64,000 nt of DNA, taken from the NCBI GenBank assembly GCA_947493885.1, contig CANLTE010000001.1:248001-312000 (forward strand). Reading direction: 5' to 3'. How positions within the stretch are numbered: the stretch's first letter is position 1; every line of letters begins with the position of its first letter. The stretch is from an uncultured Maribacter sp. (lineage in GTDB: Bacteria; Bacteroidota; Bacteroidia; Flavobacteriales; Flavobacteriaceae). The notes beneath the pieces are model-generated. The model did no database searches. It saw only the letters and a program-made list of their open reading frames with translations, and was not told the origin of the DNA. The translations under genes were made by a program, and so were the position numbers. Below, piece by piece: positions 1 through 8,903 of this stretch.

Positions 1-1
1 T

Positions 2-67
2 ACATGTTATTTCAGCAATACTGGTGATGGTATTTATACCTCGAATACAAAGAGTGGTTTAATTTAA
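2..67 (+). CDS. possible 3' end of an upstream gene
   Basis: An open frame runs in from the left edge and ends at a TAA at 65-67, giving about 21 residues that end in TSNTKSGLI. The stop is only 9 bases before the next start, which would suit an operon. The piece is too short to assign a family, and it could be chance. Confidence 0.35.
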   Translation, partial: TCYFSNTGDGIYTSNTKSGLI

Positions 68-76
68 AAAAAACTT

Positions 77-784
77 ATGAAAAAATTTATAGCAACTTTC
101 TCTGCAATATTTGTACTTGCTATTCTAGTAAGTTCAAAACCAAAACAGCATAATGTGAGCGTTTCCAACGATACCATAACCAAACTACAACAAGATTTAG
201 ACACCCTTTTAGCATGGTTTCCGGGCGAATACGATAATCATAAACAAGTGTATAAAGAAGCTGTAGATAAATTACCCACACAAAAGCGACACCGACAAAC
301 GCATCACATTTTTCATGAAGTGGAATTAAATTTTATTCCTGGAAGAACATTATATGCTCAACAATCACAACATTATAATTTAAATGACCTATATAGGCAA
401 AGAATTTATGCCTTTGAAGTTGATACCATAGAACAAGCAATCCGATTAAGAATATACACTCCAAAAGAGCCAGAGAAATTAATAAGCGCACATTTAAAAC
501 CGGAACTATTCAACAGTTTAAAAAATGAAGATTTTTTTCTTAAACCAGGTTGCGATGTATTTTGGAAACACGATGGCAATATTTTTAAGGGATATCTCAA
601 AGAAAATGCTTGTAATTATTACTCAGATAGATTTGGCAAAAAAGTATATTTAAACGAAACATTAATTCTTAGAAAGGATGCATTGTTATTGGAAGACACT
701 GCAACGGACAGTGATGGTAATCCAGTCTTTGGTGTTCACGATAAAGGACCAACCATAAACCTTAAAGATTATCCATGTAAATAA
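77..784 (+). CDS. exported CpcT/CpeT-family protein (bilin lyase homologue)
   Basis: The protein has 235 residues. Residues 1-20 look like a signal peptide, so it should act outside the cytoplasm. The remainder follows the CpcT/CpeT pattern: LLAWFPGEYDN near residue 43 (family: xRWxxGxFxN), LNDLYRQR (family: LNDPYRxR), KPGCDVFW and GNIFKGYL, a later Cys, KKVYL, and a closing DGNPVFG. In cyanobacteria and red algae these calycin-fold proteins attach phycobilins to phycobiliprotein cysteines. A heterotroph has no phycobiliproteins of its own, so here the protein more likely binds a bilin or another hydrophobic ligand. It leads an operon with a LolA-like lipoprotein and two reductases. The family call is firm; the ligand is inference. 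Confidence 0.8.
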   Translation: MKKFIATFSAIFVLAILVSSKPKQHNVSVSNDTITKLQQDLDTLLAWFPGEYDNHKQVYKEAVDKLPTQKRHRQTHHIFHEVELNFIPGRTLYAQQSQHYNLNDLYRQRIYAFEVDTIEQAIRLRIYTPKEPEKLISAHLKPELFNSLKNEDFFLKPGCDVFWKHDGNIFKGYLKENACNYYSDRFGKKVYLNETLILRKDALLLEDTATDSDGNPVFGVHDKGPTINLKDYPCK

Positions 785-798
785 AAACTACAGCAAAA

Positions 799-1569
799 AT
801 GAAAAAGATTATTTTACTAGTTTTAGTATTAGCACAGCTTCAATTTGGGTGTGGAGATAAGAGAAAACAGCACCAAGAAACATTAACGGCAACCAATATC
901 ATGCAAAACGCACATGAAAAGGCGGGTGGTACATTCTGGCAAAAACCCAAAAGTTTAACTTTAAAAGGTTATGGTATTTTTTATCCAAACGGAGAACCTG
1001 TAAAACATGAAACCCACAATATGTGGCGCGAATTTGAACAAACCAAAGATGCTGCACATAAAGCAAATGGCAAAGTACGTATAGAATCCTTTAAAAATAA
1101 TATTCCCGTTTTTATTGTAACCTATGATGGGAAAAATACATATAATCTCAACGGAAAACAAGAAAAGTCTGCAGCTGACAATCGTTGGGCATCTAATTTT
1201 GGTTATGGTGCAATTAGACACGCACTTGACGATGGGTATACATTACATCTAATGCCAGATGATACAGTAAAAACCAAACCCGCTTATACGATTAAAGTCA
1301 TAGATCCAAATAAAGGAGAAACCTTTTTTGGCATTGACAAAACTGATTATAAAATAGTAAAAGTTGCTTTTAAAACACCTAGGGGTTGGCACCATAGAGA
1401 ATATTCCAGATTCTTTTCAAAAGCAGAATACTCATGGCTACAGGCTGGCAGGGTAGAGCTGTTTTATGATGAAAAACTAGCAAATGAAGTTTTCTGGACT
1501 GATTTTGACGTTAATCAAGAATTACCAGACAGTCTGTTTGTATTAAATAAACAAGAAATTACTCCATGA
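799..1569 (+). CDS. LolA-like outer-membrane lipoprotein
   Basis: The 256-residue protein starts with a hydrophobic stretch ending in a lipobox (LQFGC, Cys18), so it is probably lipidated. The body is rich in alternating beta strands (LTLKGYGIFYP, VFIVTYDGKNTYNL, PAYTIKVID), with a closing segment DFDVNQELPDSLF typical of LolA/LolB-like half-barrel proteins that hold a hydrophobic ligand. It begins 14 bases after the CpcT-like gene and overlaps the next gene by 4 bases (ATGA), so the three are co-transcribed. It may be a periplasm-facing carrier for the same hydrophobic ligand as the CpcT-like protein. Fold assignment is moderate; function is not known. Confidence 0.6.
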   Translation: MKKIILLVLVLAQLQFGCGDKRKQHQETLTATNIMQNAHEKAGGTFWQKPKSLTLKGYGIFYPNGEPVKHETHNMWREFEQTKDAAHKANGKVRIESFKNNIPVFIVTYDGKNTYNLNGKQEKSAADNRWASNFGYGAIRHALDDGYTLHLMPDDTVKTKPAYTIKVIDPNKGETFFGIDKTDYKIVKVAFKTPRGWHHREYSRFFSKAEYSWLQAGRVELFYDEKLANEVFWTDFDVNQELPDSLFVLNKQEITP

Positions 1570-2570
1570 AAAACAAACAACTTGTTGTCTCTCAATTCTC
1601 AGAGGATATTTCAAAAGCTACTAAACTTATTGAAACAACGGTTCCCAAAATTGGGAAAAACCAGGTTTTAATTAAGAATACCTTTATAGGAATTAATGCC
1701 ATATATGATCGTGAATTGTATCGCGGAAAAATCCCATACATCAATGTTAAGTTTCCATATGTTTTTGGTGTGGAAGCCGTTGGGAAAGTAATTGAAGTAG
1801 GAAGTAATATCACTCGTGTAAAAATTGGTGATGCAATATCTACCGTAAAAGTTGGTACTGCTTATCAAGAATATCAAATAATAACAGAACAAGAAGTAAT
1901 TAAAATCCCTGAAGCTACTCCAGAATATTTAACACTTAATCCAACTGGTGTATCCGCATATTTGGCGTTAAAAAATACAGCAGAGTTACAGAAAGGTGAG
2001 ACTATAGTAGTTTCTGCAGCATCAGGAGGATTAGGACACATTGTAACTCAACTTGCAAAACAAAAAAAGTGTCACGTTGTAGCCATTTGCGGTAATGATA
2101 AAAAAGTAAAATTGCTAGAAAGCCTTAATTCCTGTGACAGAATTATTCAATATAAAAAAGAATCTATTACAGAGGTCTTACAAAAAGAATACGCAAATAA
2201 AATTGATGTTGGTTTTGATTCTGTTGGTAGTCATATGTTCGATGCCTTTTTACAAAATTTAGCCCCTTTAGGTCGTTTAGTCGTTAGCGGTTTAGCTACC
2301 GAATTAACGGCTCCGCAATTTGAACAAATTCATGGTCCTAGAGTATATGAAAGTATCTATTGGAAAGGAGCATCGGTACGTTGTTTTATGAATCATCTTT
2401 TTAAAGAACAACATCATGAAGCTAGGGAATACTTATTTAATCTATACCAAAAAGGAAAACTACAAGTAAAAGTTGACCAGACTAAATTTGAAGGTATAGC
2501 TTCTATTACAAAGGCATCGGAATATTTATTGACAGGAAAAAGTTGTGGAAAAGTAGTCGTTGCTTTATAA
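1566..2570 (+). CDS. zinc-independent medium-chain reductase, quinone oxidoreductase type
   Basis: At 334 residues it has the full length of the quinone oxidoreductase (Qor) branch of medium-chain dehydrogenase/reductases. The N-terminal GroES-like domain carries GKNQVLIKNTFIGIN and FPYVFGVEAVGKV. The NADPH-binding Rossmann motif is AASGGLGHIVTQLAK (about residues 150-165). The structural and catalytic zinc cysteines of alcohol dehydrogenases are absent. Such enzymes reduce quinones or conjugated C=C bonds with NADPH in the cytoplasm. The start overlaps the preceding stop (ATGA), which suggests translational coupling. Its substrate cannot be read from sequence. Confidence 0.8.
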   Translation: MKNKQLVVSQFSEDISKATKLIETTVPKIGKNQVLIKNTFIGINAIYDRELYRGKIPYINVKFPYVFGVEAVGKVIEVGSNITRVKIGDAISTVKVGTAYQEYQIITEQEVIKIPEATPEYLTLNPTGVSAYLALKNTAELQKGETIVVSAASGGLGHIVTQLAKQKKCHVVAICGNDKKVKLLESLNSCDRIIQYKKESITEVLQKEYANKIDVGFDSVGSHMFDAFLQNLAPLGRLVVSGLATELTAPQFEQIHGPRVYESIYWKGASVRCFMNHLFKEQHHEAREYLFNLYQKGKLQVKVDQTKFEGIASITKASEYLLTGKSCGKVVVAL

Positions 2571-2588
2571 TCTATAAAAAAATAAATT

Positions 2589-3236
2589 ATGAAAGTTCTT
2601 ATTATACACGCGCATGAAAATTCAAACTCATTCTGTTCTTCTCTAGCTGAAACAGCTAAATCCACCTTTGAAAAAAAAGGGCACCAGGTAACCATTTCCG
2701 ATTTGTATAAAAAGAATTTTAATCCTATTGGTGGTAAACATGATTTTATACAGACATCAGATGCCTCTTATTACAAATACGCATCTGAACAACTGTACGC
2801 TCACCAAAACAATCTGTTTTCTGAGGAGCTTAAAAAAGAAATGAAACTGCTTGAAAATGCAGATATCTTAATTTTCAACTTTCCGTTATGGTGGTTTGGT
2901 ATGCCAGCCATTTTAAAAGGTTGGGTTGATCGTGTACTTGCGTATGGGTTTGCTTATGGCGGAGATTATGGTTTTTATGACAAAGGAAGGTTCTCTGGCA
3001 AAAAAGCTATGCTTTGTATAACAACAGGTAGTCCAGAAAACTTTTATACCAAAAATGGAGCTCATGGAAGAACCGTATCTGACATCTTACAAAACATTCA
3101 TCAAGGAATACTTAATTTAATTGGGTTTAAAGTTACTCCTGATTTTGCAGCTTACGGGGTGTCAAGAATTACAAATTCTGAGCGAGAAAAAATTTTAAAA
3201 GAATACAAAGCATTCATCCACCAATACCTTATCTAG
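2589..3236 (+). CDS. NAD(P)H dehydrogenase (quinone), flavodoxin-like fold
   Basis: The protein has 215 residues. The N-terminus VLIIHAHENSNSFCSSLAET is the flavin-phosphate loop of the NQO1/MdaB/KefF family, and the central NFPLWWFGMPAILKGWVDRV (about residues 96-115) is its hallmark. An FAD- or FMN-dependent two-electron reductase of quinone-like substrates in the cytoplasm is expected. It lies 18 bases after the Qor-type gene and ends the operon. Two reductases behind a ligand-binding pair suggest reduction of an unsaturated or quinoid compound. Confidence 0.82.
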   Translation: MKVLIIHAHENSNSFCSSLAETAKSTFEKKGHQVTISDLYKKNFNPIGGKHDFIQTSDASYYKYASEQLYAHQNNLFSEELKKEMKLLENADILIFNFPLWWFGMPAILKGWVDRVLAYGFAYGGDYGFYDKGRFSGKKAMLCITTGSPENFYTKNGAHGRTVSDILQNIHQGILNLIGFKVTPDFAAYGVSRITNSEREKILKEYKAFIHQYLI

Positions 3237-3528
3237 TTATTACTTTCTTTATCAGCAATAATTAGATAAGGCATCCTAAAATTAAATCTATTTTTATCTA
3301 GTTAAGCGATACTATTTTTTCTAAAAGAGAATTAAATTCTGCTGACTTTTCTATCATTAAAAAATGTCCAGTGTCATTTACCACATGTACATTAAAGCCA
3401 AAAACTCTCAATAATCATTTTTAAATTACAACTCTATTTATAATCAAATTGAACACTATAAAAGTTCTATCTAAGTCTCATCTAGAGACTAAACGGCATA
3501 TCTAAAATGTTCAAAGAACAACTAAAAG
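3237..3528. other. intergenic stretch with imperfect hairpin and gene remnant
   Basis: This gap lies between the convergent NAD(P)H dehydrogenase and aceF genes. An imperfect inverted repeat (3229-3241 with 3257-3269, one mismatch, 15-base loop) overlaps the stop of the upstream gene and may help end transcription, although no T-run follows. The middle holds a minus-strand alpha/beta-hydrolase remnant, listed separately. I see no other gene. Confidence 0.4.
3298..3411 (-). pseudogene. remnant of an alpha/beta hydrolase C-terminus
   Basis: Read on the minus strand, a stop-to-stop frame of about 38 codons ends at a TAG (3298-3300). It contains VVNDTGHFLMIEKSAEFNSL, the standard C-terminal end of alpha/beta hydrolases: catalytic His in GHF, then the E-K-x-x-E-F-N helix. 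An in-frame stop precedes it, and no N-terminal or nucleophile portion is nearby. It therefore looks like the relic of a deleted hydrolase gene just before aceF. Unlike the two intact-looking relatives in the island, this relic keeps the catalytic His. Confidence 0.6.
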
Positions 3529-5148
3529 TTATAAATTCAGTAAAAACCAATCTTCTAGTAAAGCTTTAACATGTTTTAGAAAGCGTGCCGCATCTGCCCC
3601 ATTAATTACTCTATGGTCAAAACCAACAGTAATAGGCATCATCAATCTAGGTTCAAAAGCATTATTCAACCATATGGCTTCTGTCTGACTAGCGGCTACA
3701 CCCAAAATAGCTACCTGAGGAAAGGTTACCAACGGAAAAATTGATGTTGTGCCAATACCTCCTAAGTTGGAAATTGTAAATGTTATTCCTTCTAATTCTT
3801 CCTTTGCTATTTTTTTCTGTTTTACTTTTTGTGAAATTTCACGAAGCTCTATAGCTATTTCACCTATACTTTTTTCATTAGAATTTTTTAAACCTGGTAC
3901 TAATAAGCCCCTATCGGTATCTACTGCTACCCCAACATTTATATAATTTTTGTAGATAATCTCATTAGCTTCTTCGTTAAAGCTTGCATTAAAAAGAGGA
4001 AACTCTTCCAAAGCTTTTGCCATTACTTTTACTAAAATACTGGTGATTGTAAGAGAACCTCCTTTTTCCTTAATAGAAATTTTGTGTTCCTGTCTTTTTT
4101 GCTCAAGCATTGTAATATCTACCTTTTCTTGTAACCAAGCATGTGGAATATTACTCCATGAAGTATTCATGTTTTTAGCTGTTGCCTGCGCTATTCCAGA
4201 AAGTGCTTGGGTTTTAATTTCTCCCCATTTGGCAAAATCAGGCAAGGGATCTTGTTTTTTTACAGATTGAGAGCCTCTATTTTCATTCAGTTGTTTCGCA
4301 TAATCCTTAACATCTTTTAGAGAAATTCTACTACTATTTTTAGTTGCAGTTATGTTGGTGATATCAATTCCGATTTCCTTTGCCATTTTTCGAGCCAAAG
4401 GCGACGCTCTAAACTTTCCGTTTTTTTGACTTTTAACTATTGGGTTAGTAACAGGAATACTAATTTTTTCATGCACCTTTTTTGCAGGCACAACGTTTAC
4501 TGAAATACTTTCTTCAACAACCTCAACTGTATTTTCTGTATCTGATGTTAGCACCTTAAAAATAGGTGCTCCTTCTCCTATTTCATCGCCAATATTTACT
4601 AAAATATTTTTGATTGTTCCATCAATATCAGATGGGACTTCAACTACCACTTTATCTGTTTCCACCTCAATTAAAGATTGCTCTGCAGATATTGCGTCTC
4701 CTTCATTTACTAAAATTGAAATCACGGTACCTTTTTCAATACCTTCTCCTAATTCTGGTAGTTTAATCTCTGCTAAAACGGGTGTGTTTTGCTTTAAAGT
4801 GTCGTTAGTTTGTAGCGCCGCCAAAACCGCAGTCTCTTGCATTTCATCCTTTTCATCTGCGGTTGGCTTTGCTTCAATGTTCTTGGTGATGATTTCTGAT
4901 ACAACATTTCGCTCTCCATTATCTAACCTCACAATAGTCACCCCTTCACTTACCTCATCACCAAGATTTACTAAAATATCGCTAACTGTACCAGCCTCTT
5001 CAGCTGGAACCTCTACAACAACTTTATCGGTTTCTACTTCTATTAAGGATTGTTCAGCTTCTACTTGATCGCCTACTTTAACCAAAACAGAAATAATTTT
5101 CCCTTTTTCTATGCCTTCGCCTAACGATGGTAATTTCAATTCAATCAT
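3529..5148 (-). CDS. aceF: pyruvate dehydrogenase E2, dihydrolipoamide acetyltransferase
   Basis: The 539-residue protein has two lipoyl domains (1-77 and 127-200), each with EVETDKVVVEVP and a lipoylated Lys (K42, K166). A Pro/Val-rich linker follows, then a peripheral-subunit-binding domain (about 247-285) and the catalytic core. The active-site segment is DHRVINGADAARF, with His512 and Asn516 at the position that is Asp in E. coli AceF; Asn also occurs in other genuine E2p enzymes. It moves acetyl groups from E1 to CoA in the PDH complex. It follows aceE by 36 bases as one operon. No E3 (lipoamide dehydrogenase) gene is adjacent, so E3 must come from elsewhere. Confidence 0.93.
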   Translation of the reverse strand: MIELKLPSLGEGIEKGKIISVLVKVGDQVEAEQSLIEVETDKVVVEVPAEEAGTVSDILVNLGDEVSEGVTIVRLDNGERNVVSEIITKNIEAKPTADEKDEMQETAVLAALQTNDTLKQNTPVLAEIKLPELGEGIEKGTVISILVNEGDAISAEQSLIEVETDKVVVEVPSDIDGTIKNILVNIGDEIGEGAPIFKVLTSDTENTVEVVEESISVNVVPAKKVHEKISIPVTNPIVKSQKNGKFRASPLARKMAKEIGIDITNITATKNSSRISLKDVKDYAKQLNENRGSQSVKKQDPLPDFAKWGEIKTQALSGIAQATAKNMNTSWSNIPHAWLQEKVDITMLEQKRQEHKISIKEKGGSLTITSILVKVMAKALEEFPLFNASFNEEANEIIYKNYINVGVAVDTDRGLLVPGLKNSNEKSIGEIAIELREISQKVKQKKIAKEELEGITFTISNLGGIGTTSIFPLVTFPQVAILGVAASQTEAIWLNNAFEPRLMMPITVGFDHRVINGADAARFLKHVKALLEDWFLLNL

Positions 5149-5184
5149 CTTATTGGAATTATGAATGTATAATTTGTTATGTTT

Positions 5185-7860
5185 TTATAAAGCTGGATTA
5201 ATTTTAGCACTATTTATGTTTTGTGCTTTTATAAAATCTTTCACTTCTTTTGCCTCTAAAATTCCTTCTTTACGAAGTAACTGTAATGCAGCCAAGGCAA
5301 TGTACTTAGGACTTATCTCAAAATAGTCTCTTAAATCTGTTCTAGATTCACTTAATCCATATCCATCTGTTCCCAACACATGATAGGCTTGCGGCATCCA
5401 TTTTGAAATACCCATTCCCCACGATTTCATATAGTCTGACACCGAAACAAAAACACCGGTTTCATTCTCTGTAAGTTGTTGAACGTATGGTTTGGTTTTT
5501 TTACCATCTTGAGAAAGCAATTCATCTCTCTCTGCATTTAAAGCATCACGTTGTAATTCTGTATAACTTGTTACACTCCAGATATCTGTTGAAATATCCA
5601 TTGCTTCCAACAATTCTTTTGCTTCTAAAACCTGAGTCATAATAGAACCACTCCCCATTAAGTGAGCTTTTCGTTTTGACTTTATTTTCTTTTTAGATTT
5701 TTCATATCGGTACATGCCCTTTACAATACCCTCTTCTACTCCTTTCGGCATTACTGGCATTGTGTAGTTTTCATTTGTAACAGTTACATAATAAAATATT
5801 TTTTCTTGTAACTCATACATTCTATAGATTCCATCCTTAATAATTACTGCTAATTCATAAGCAAATGATGGATCATAACTCTTCATATTGGGCACAACGC
5901 TTGATAACATATGTGAATGCCCATCTTGATGTTGAACCCCTTCTCCATTCAAAGTTGTTCTCCCCGAAGTTCCTCCAATTAAAAATCCTTTACATAGCAT
6001 ATCTCCACATGCCCAAATCATATCTCCAACACGTTGAAATCCAAAAATGGAATAAAAAACATAAAACGGAATCATTGGCAAACCATGCATTGCATAGGCC
6101 GAACCTGCTGCCATGAAAGATGCTATTGCTCCTGCTTCACATATTCCTTCCTGTAAAATTTGACCATCAGCACTTTCTCGATAATATGATACACTGCCAG
6201 CATCAACAGGCTTATATAATTGCCCTTTAGGTTGATAAATACCAGCATAACGAAAAAGTCCATCTAAACCAAATGTTCTGGCTTCATCTGGAATAATAGG
6301 TACTATATAATCTTTAATGCCATCATGGCGTATAAGTTTTGTAATAATTCTTACCAAAACCATAGTGGTGGATACTTCGCGTTCGCCAGTACCTTCATAA
6401 AACTCTCCAAACAAATCATCTCCAGGAGTTTTTATAGCAATACTTTCATCTGTTCTTTCAGGTAAATATCCGCCTAACGCTTCTCTTTTTTCTTTAAGAT
6501 ATTTTATTTCTGGACTATCCGTTGGAGGAATATAAAACTTTGCAGCAGCAGCATCTTCTTTGCTCATTGGTATTCCAAATCTGGCAGCAGCCTCAATGCG
6601 CTCATCCGCGGTCATACTCTTTTTTTGATGTGTAGTATTTTTACCTTCTCCACCACTACCCATTCCATACCCTTTTAGCGTTTTCATAAGAATAACACTA
6701 GGTTTTCCATTGGGTTTTGCCGCTTTGTCAAAAGCTGCATATATTTTTTTATAGTCGTGACCTCCTCGCCTGATGGTTCTAATTTCTTCATCAGACAAGG
6801 ATTGCATTAACTCCTCAAGCTCCGGGTTATCTTTTATCCAATGCTTACGAACTTCATCTCCTGGAAGTACAGAGTACATTTGATAATCTCCATCAAGAGC
6901 TTTATTCATACGGTCTACCAAGATTCCTTTATTATCTCTTTCTAATAAAGCATCCCATTCGCTACCCCAAATTACTTTGGTAACATTCCATCCGGCTCCT
7001 AAAAAGCTACGTTCTAATTCTTGTATTACTTTTCCGTTACCACGAACAGGACCGTCCAATCGTTGCAAATTACAATTTACAACTAGTACTAAATTGTCAA
7101 GTTGCTCTCTTACCGCAATATTTAAAGTTCCTAAGGTTTCTGGCTCATCCATTTCTCCATCTCCAACAAATGTCCAGATTTTACCTCCTTTTTTTTCTTT
7201 AAGTCCTCTATTTTCAAGATATTTTTGAAAACGTGCCTGATAAATTGCACTTACTCCAATTAACCCCATAGAAGCCGCTGGTATTTCCCAAAAAGATGGC
7301 ATTCGTCTCGGATGTGGATAAGAAGGTAAGCCTCCTTCAGGTTGAAGCTCTCTTCTAAAATTTTTAAGATTATCTTCGGTTAATCTACCTTCTAGTAAAG
7401 CTCTTGCATAAACACCTGGCGCGGCATGTGGTTGAAACGACACTAAATCGCCTCCATAATCTTCGGTTTTCTTTTTAAAAAAATGATTTAAGCCAACCTC
7501 ATACATACTTGCCGCAGATCCATACGTAGCAATATGCCCACCTACTCCTGCTCCGCTATCATAGCCTTGAAGCACCATGGCCATTGCATTCCAACGGTTA
7601 ATGTTTTCAATTTTCGTTTCTAAAACCGTATCTCCTGGATATGGCGGTTGATGCTTTACATTTATAGTGTTTATATATGGAGAGTTAAGGGCTTCTCCTG
7701 CCAATTTTACTCCTTTTTTAATGGCAAAAGCTCTTAAACGACGTATAAGCTTAGCTGCTTGCTCATCCCCTAAATCCTGAATAACTTCGTCTAGCGAAGC
7801 CACCCATTCATCTACCTCTTGTTGCCATTCCAAATCGTTTGCTGTAGTTATTTGATTCAT
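5185..7860 (-). CDS. aceE: pyruvate dehydrogenase E1, homodimeric type
   Basis: At 891 residues this is a full-length AceE-type E1 (family about 885-890). It aligns closely by eye to enterobacterial AceE: INTINVKHQPPYPGD near 63, GGDLVSFQPHAAPGVYARA near 136, and the thiamine-diphosphate motif GDGEMDEP (233-240) with NCNLQRLDGPV (262-272). It decarboxylates pyruvate and acetylates the E2 lipoyl groups. It heads the aceE-aceF unit, and an operator copy (7923-7941) lies between it and the divergent hydrolase-fold gene. On the minus strand TACCTTTA (7892-7899) is a fair -7 box. Many flavobacteria use an alpha/beta heterodimeric E1 for housekeeping, so an AceE here suggests a pathway-dedicated enzyme. 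Confidence 0.95.
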   Translation of the reverse strand: MNQITTANDLEWQQEVDEWVASLDEVIQDLGDEQAAKLIRRLRAFAIKKGVKLAGEALNSPYINTINVKHQPPYPGDTVLETKIENINRWNAMAMVLQGYDSGAGVGGHIATYGSAASMYEVGLNHFFKKKTEDYGGDLVSFQPHAAPGVYARALLEGRLTEDNLKNFRRELQPEGGLPSYPHPRRMPSFWEIPAASMGLIGVSAIYQARFQKYLENRGLKEKKGGKIWTFVGDGEMDEPETLGTLNIAVREQLDNLVLVVNCNLQRLDGPVRGNGKVIQELERSFLGAGWNVTKVIWGSEWDALLERDNKGILVDRMNKALDGDYQMYSVLPGDEVRKHWIKDNPELEELMQSLSDEEIRTIRRGGHDYKKIYAAFDKAAKPNGKPSVILMKTLKGYGMGSGGEGKNTTHQKKSMTADERIEAAARFGIPMSKEDAAAAKFYIPPTDSPEIKYLKEKREALGGYLPERTDESIAIKTPGDDLFGEFYEGTGEREVSTTMVLVRIITKLIRHDGIKDYIVPIIPDEARTFGLDGLFRYAGIYQPKGQLYKPVDAGSVSYYRESADGQILQEGICEAGAIASFMAAGSAYAMHGLPMIPFYVFYSIFGFQRVGDMIWACGDMLCKGFLIGGTSGRTTLNGEGVQHQDGHSHMLSSVVPNMKSYDPSFAYELAVIIKDGIYRMYELQEKIFYYVTVTNENYTMPVMPKGVEEGIVKGMYRYEKSKKKIKSKRKAHLMGSGSIMTQVLEAKELLEAMDISTDIWSVTSYTELQRDALNAERDELLSQDGKKTKPYVQQLTENETGVFVSVSDYMKSWGMGISKWMPQAYHVLGTDGYGLSESRTDLRDYFEISPKYIALAALQLLRKEGILEAKEVKDFIKAQNINSAKINPAL

Positions 7861-7922
7861 AGTTTAACCATTGAGTACATTAAATACTGTATAAAGGTAA
7901 TAAAAATAATTAATAAAGTTAA

Positions 7923-7941
7923 TCATTAATTAAATTAACTA
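7923..7941. promoter_or_regulatory. predicted MarR operator, aceE / hydrolase-fold divergent promoter
   Basis: TCATTAA-TTAAA-TTAACTA matches the island consensus TAGTTAA-N5-TTAACTA, with two mismatches in the left arm. It lies in the divergent region between aceE and the alpha/beta-hydrolase-fold gene. On the plus strand a near-consensus -7 box TATATTTA (7955-7962) follows, which places the operator over the -33 position. Further AGTTAA-like half-sites lie just to the left. Confidence 0.65.
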
Positions 7942-8003
7942 AATTAAAAGATGTTATATTTATAAAATATTTTTACCTGTAACACACTTAAAACCTATGA
8001 GAT

Positions 8004-8842
8004 ATGTCTTCAAAAAGAAAAAAAATACTGTTCAAAACCACACAACAAAATCTAAGTAGAGGCTATATACAAACCAAACTTGGACAAATACATTATGCTA
8101 CTTCCGGAACAGGATTTCCATTACTTTGTATACATCAATCTTCTTCATCTATTGAAGAATATGCTGATTTGTGTTATTATTTAAAAAACCAATATCAAAT
8201 TGTTCTTTTTGATTTGCCGGGGCATGGCATGTCAGATGACCCCGAACATGAACCTGGCGTAGAAGAGTTTACAGAAGCTGCGCTTTCGGTAATAAATCAT
8301 TTAGGTATTGAAAATACAATGTGTTGGGACACCATGGGGGAGCATTAGTTGCAATGAATGTTGGTTACAAAGATTCCGACCGTGTTCGCAAAACCATTTT
8401 ATCAGGAACCAGTGGAATTAAAAAGCAAGAAGAGAGAGCTGATTTTTCTAAAAAATTAGATTTAGAAAAAAAACAAGAAATAGATTTAAGCGGACAGTCG
8501 TTAATGGATGCTTGGCAGCGGTACGTAAAATACATTCCAAAAACAGACCCTAACACTATTATTAGGGCTTATTTAAATAACGTAATGACGCGAATTAGAA
8601 GTTACGATGCGCATCATGCTGTTTTAAAGTGGGATAGAAAACAAGCTTTGGAGAATTTAAAAATGCCAGTACTCCTAATTCAAGGAGACGAGGATGAGTT
8701 TGTCTCTAACCAAGAAAATCTTTTGAAATTACTACCAAATGCACAAAGAAAGGTAATACCGTCAGCAGGAGCTTTTATGTTTTTCAATAAAGCTAAGGAA
8801 TGCTCAAGCGTGATCCGTACTTTTCTTTCGCAAGAAATGTAA
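8004..8842 (+). pseudogene. alpha/beta-hydrolase-fold protein, split by a frameshift, no catalytic triad
   Basis: Two overlapping frames, 8004-8348 and 8321-8842, together give one alpha/beta-hydrolase-fold protein of about 280 residues. Frame 1 covers LLCIHQSSSSIEEY and LFDLPGHGMSDDP and is in step until about 8321. Frame 2 resumes there with VLGHHGGALVAM and runs to the normal C-terminus. One missing base near 8321 explains the break, either as a true mutation or a sequencing error. The nucleophile elbow reads GHHGG in place of GxSxG, and the C-terminal His site reads SAGAFMFF in place of GHF; only the acid region GDEDEFV looks normal. It should therefore not act as an ordinary serine hydrolase. 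It has its own operator and promoter. Confidence 0.75.
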
Positions 8843-8903
8843 AAAGAAATATTTCATATAACAAACGAAATGCCCCTCTCTACATCAAAACAATGCTATA
8901 ATG

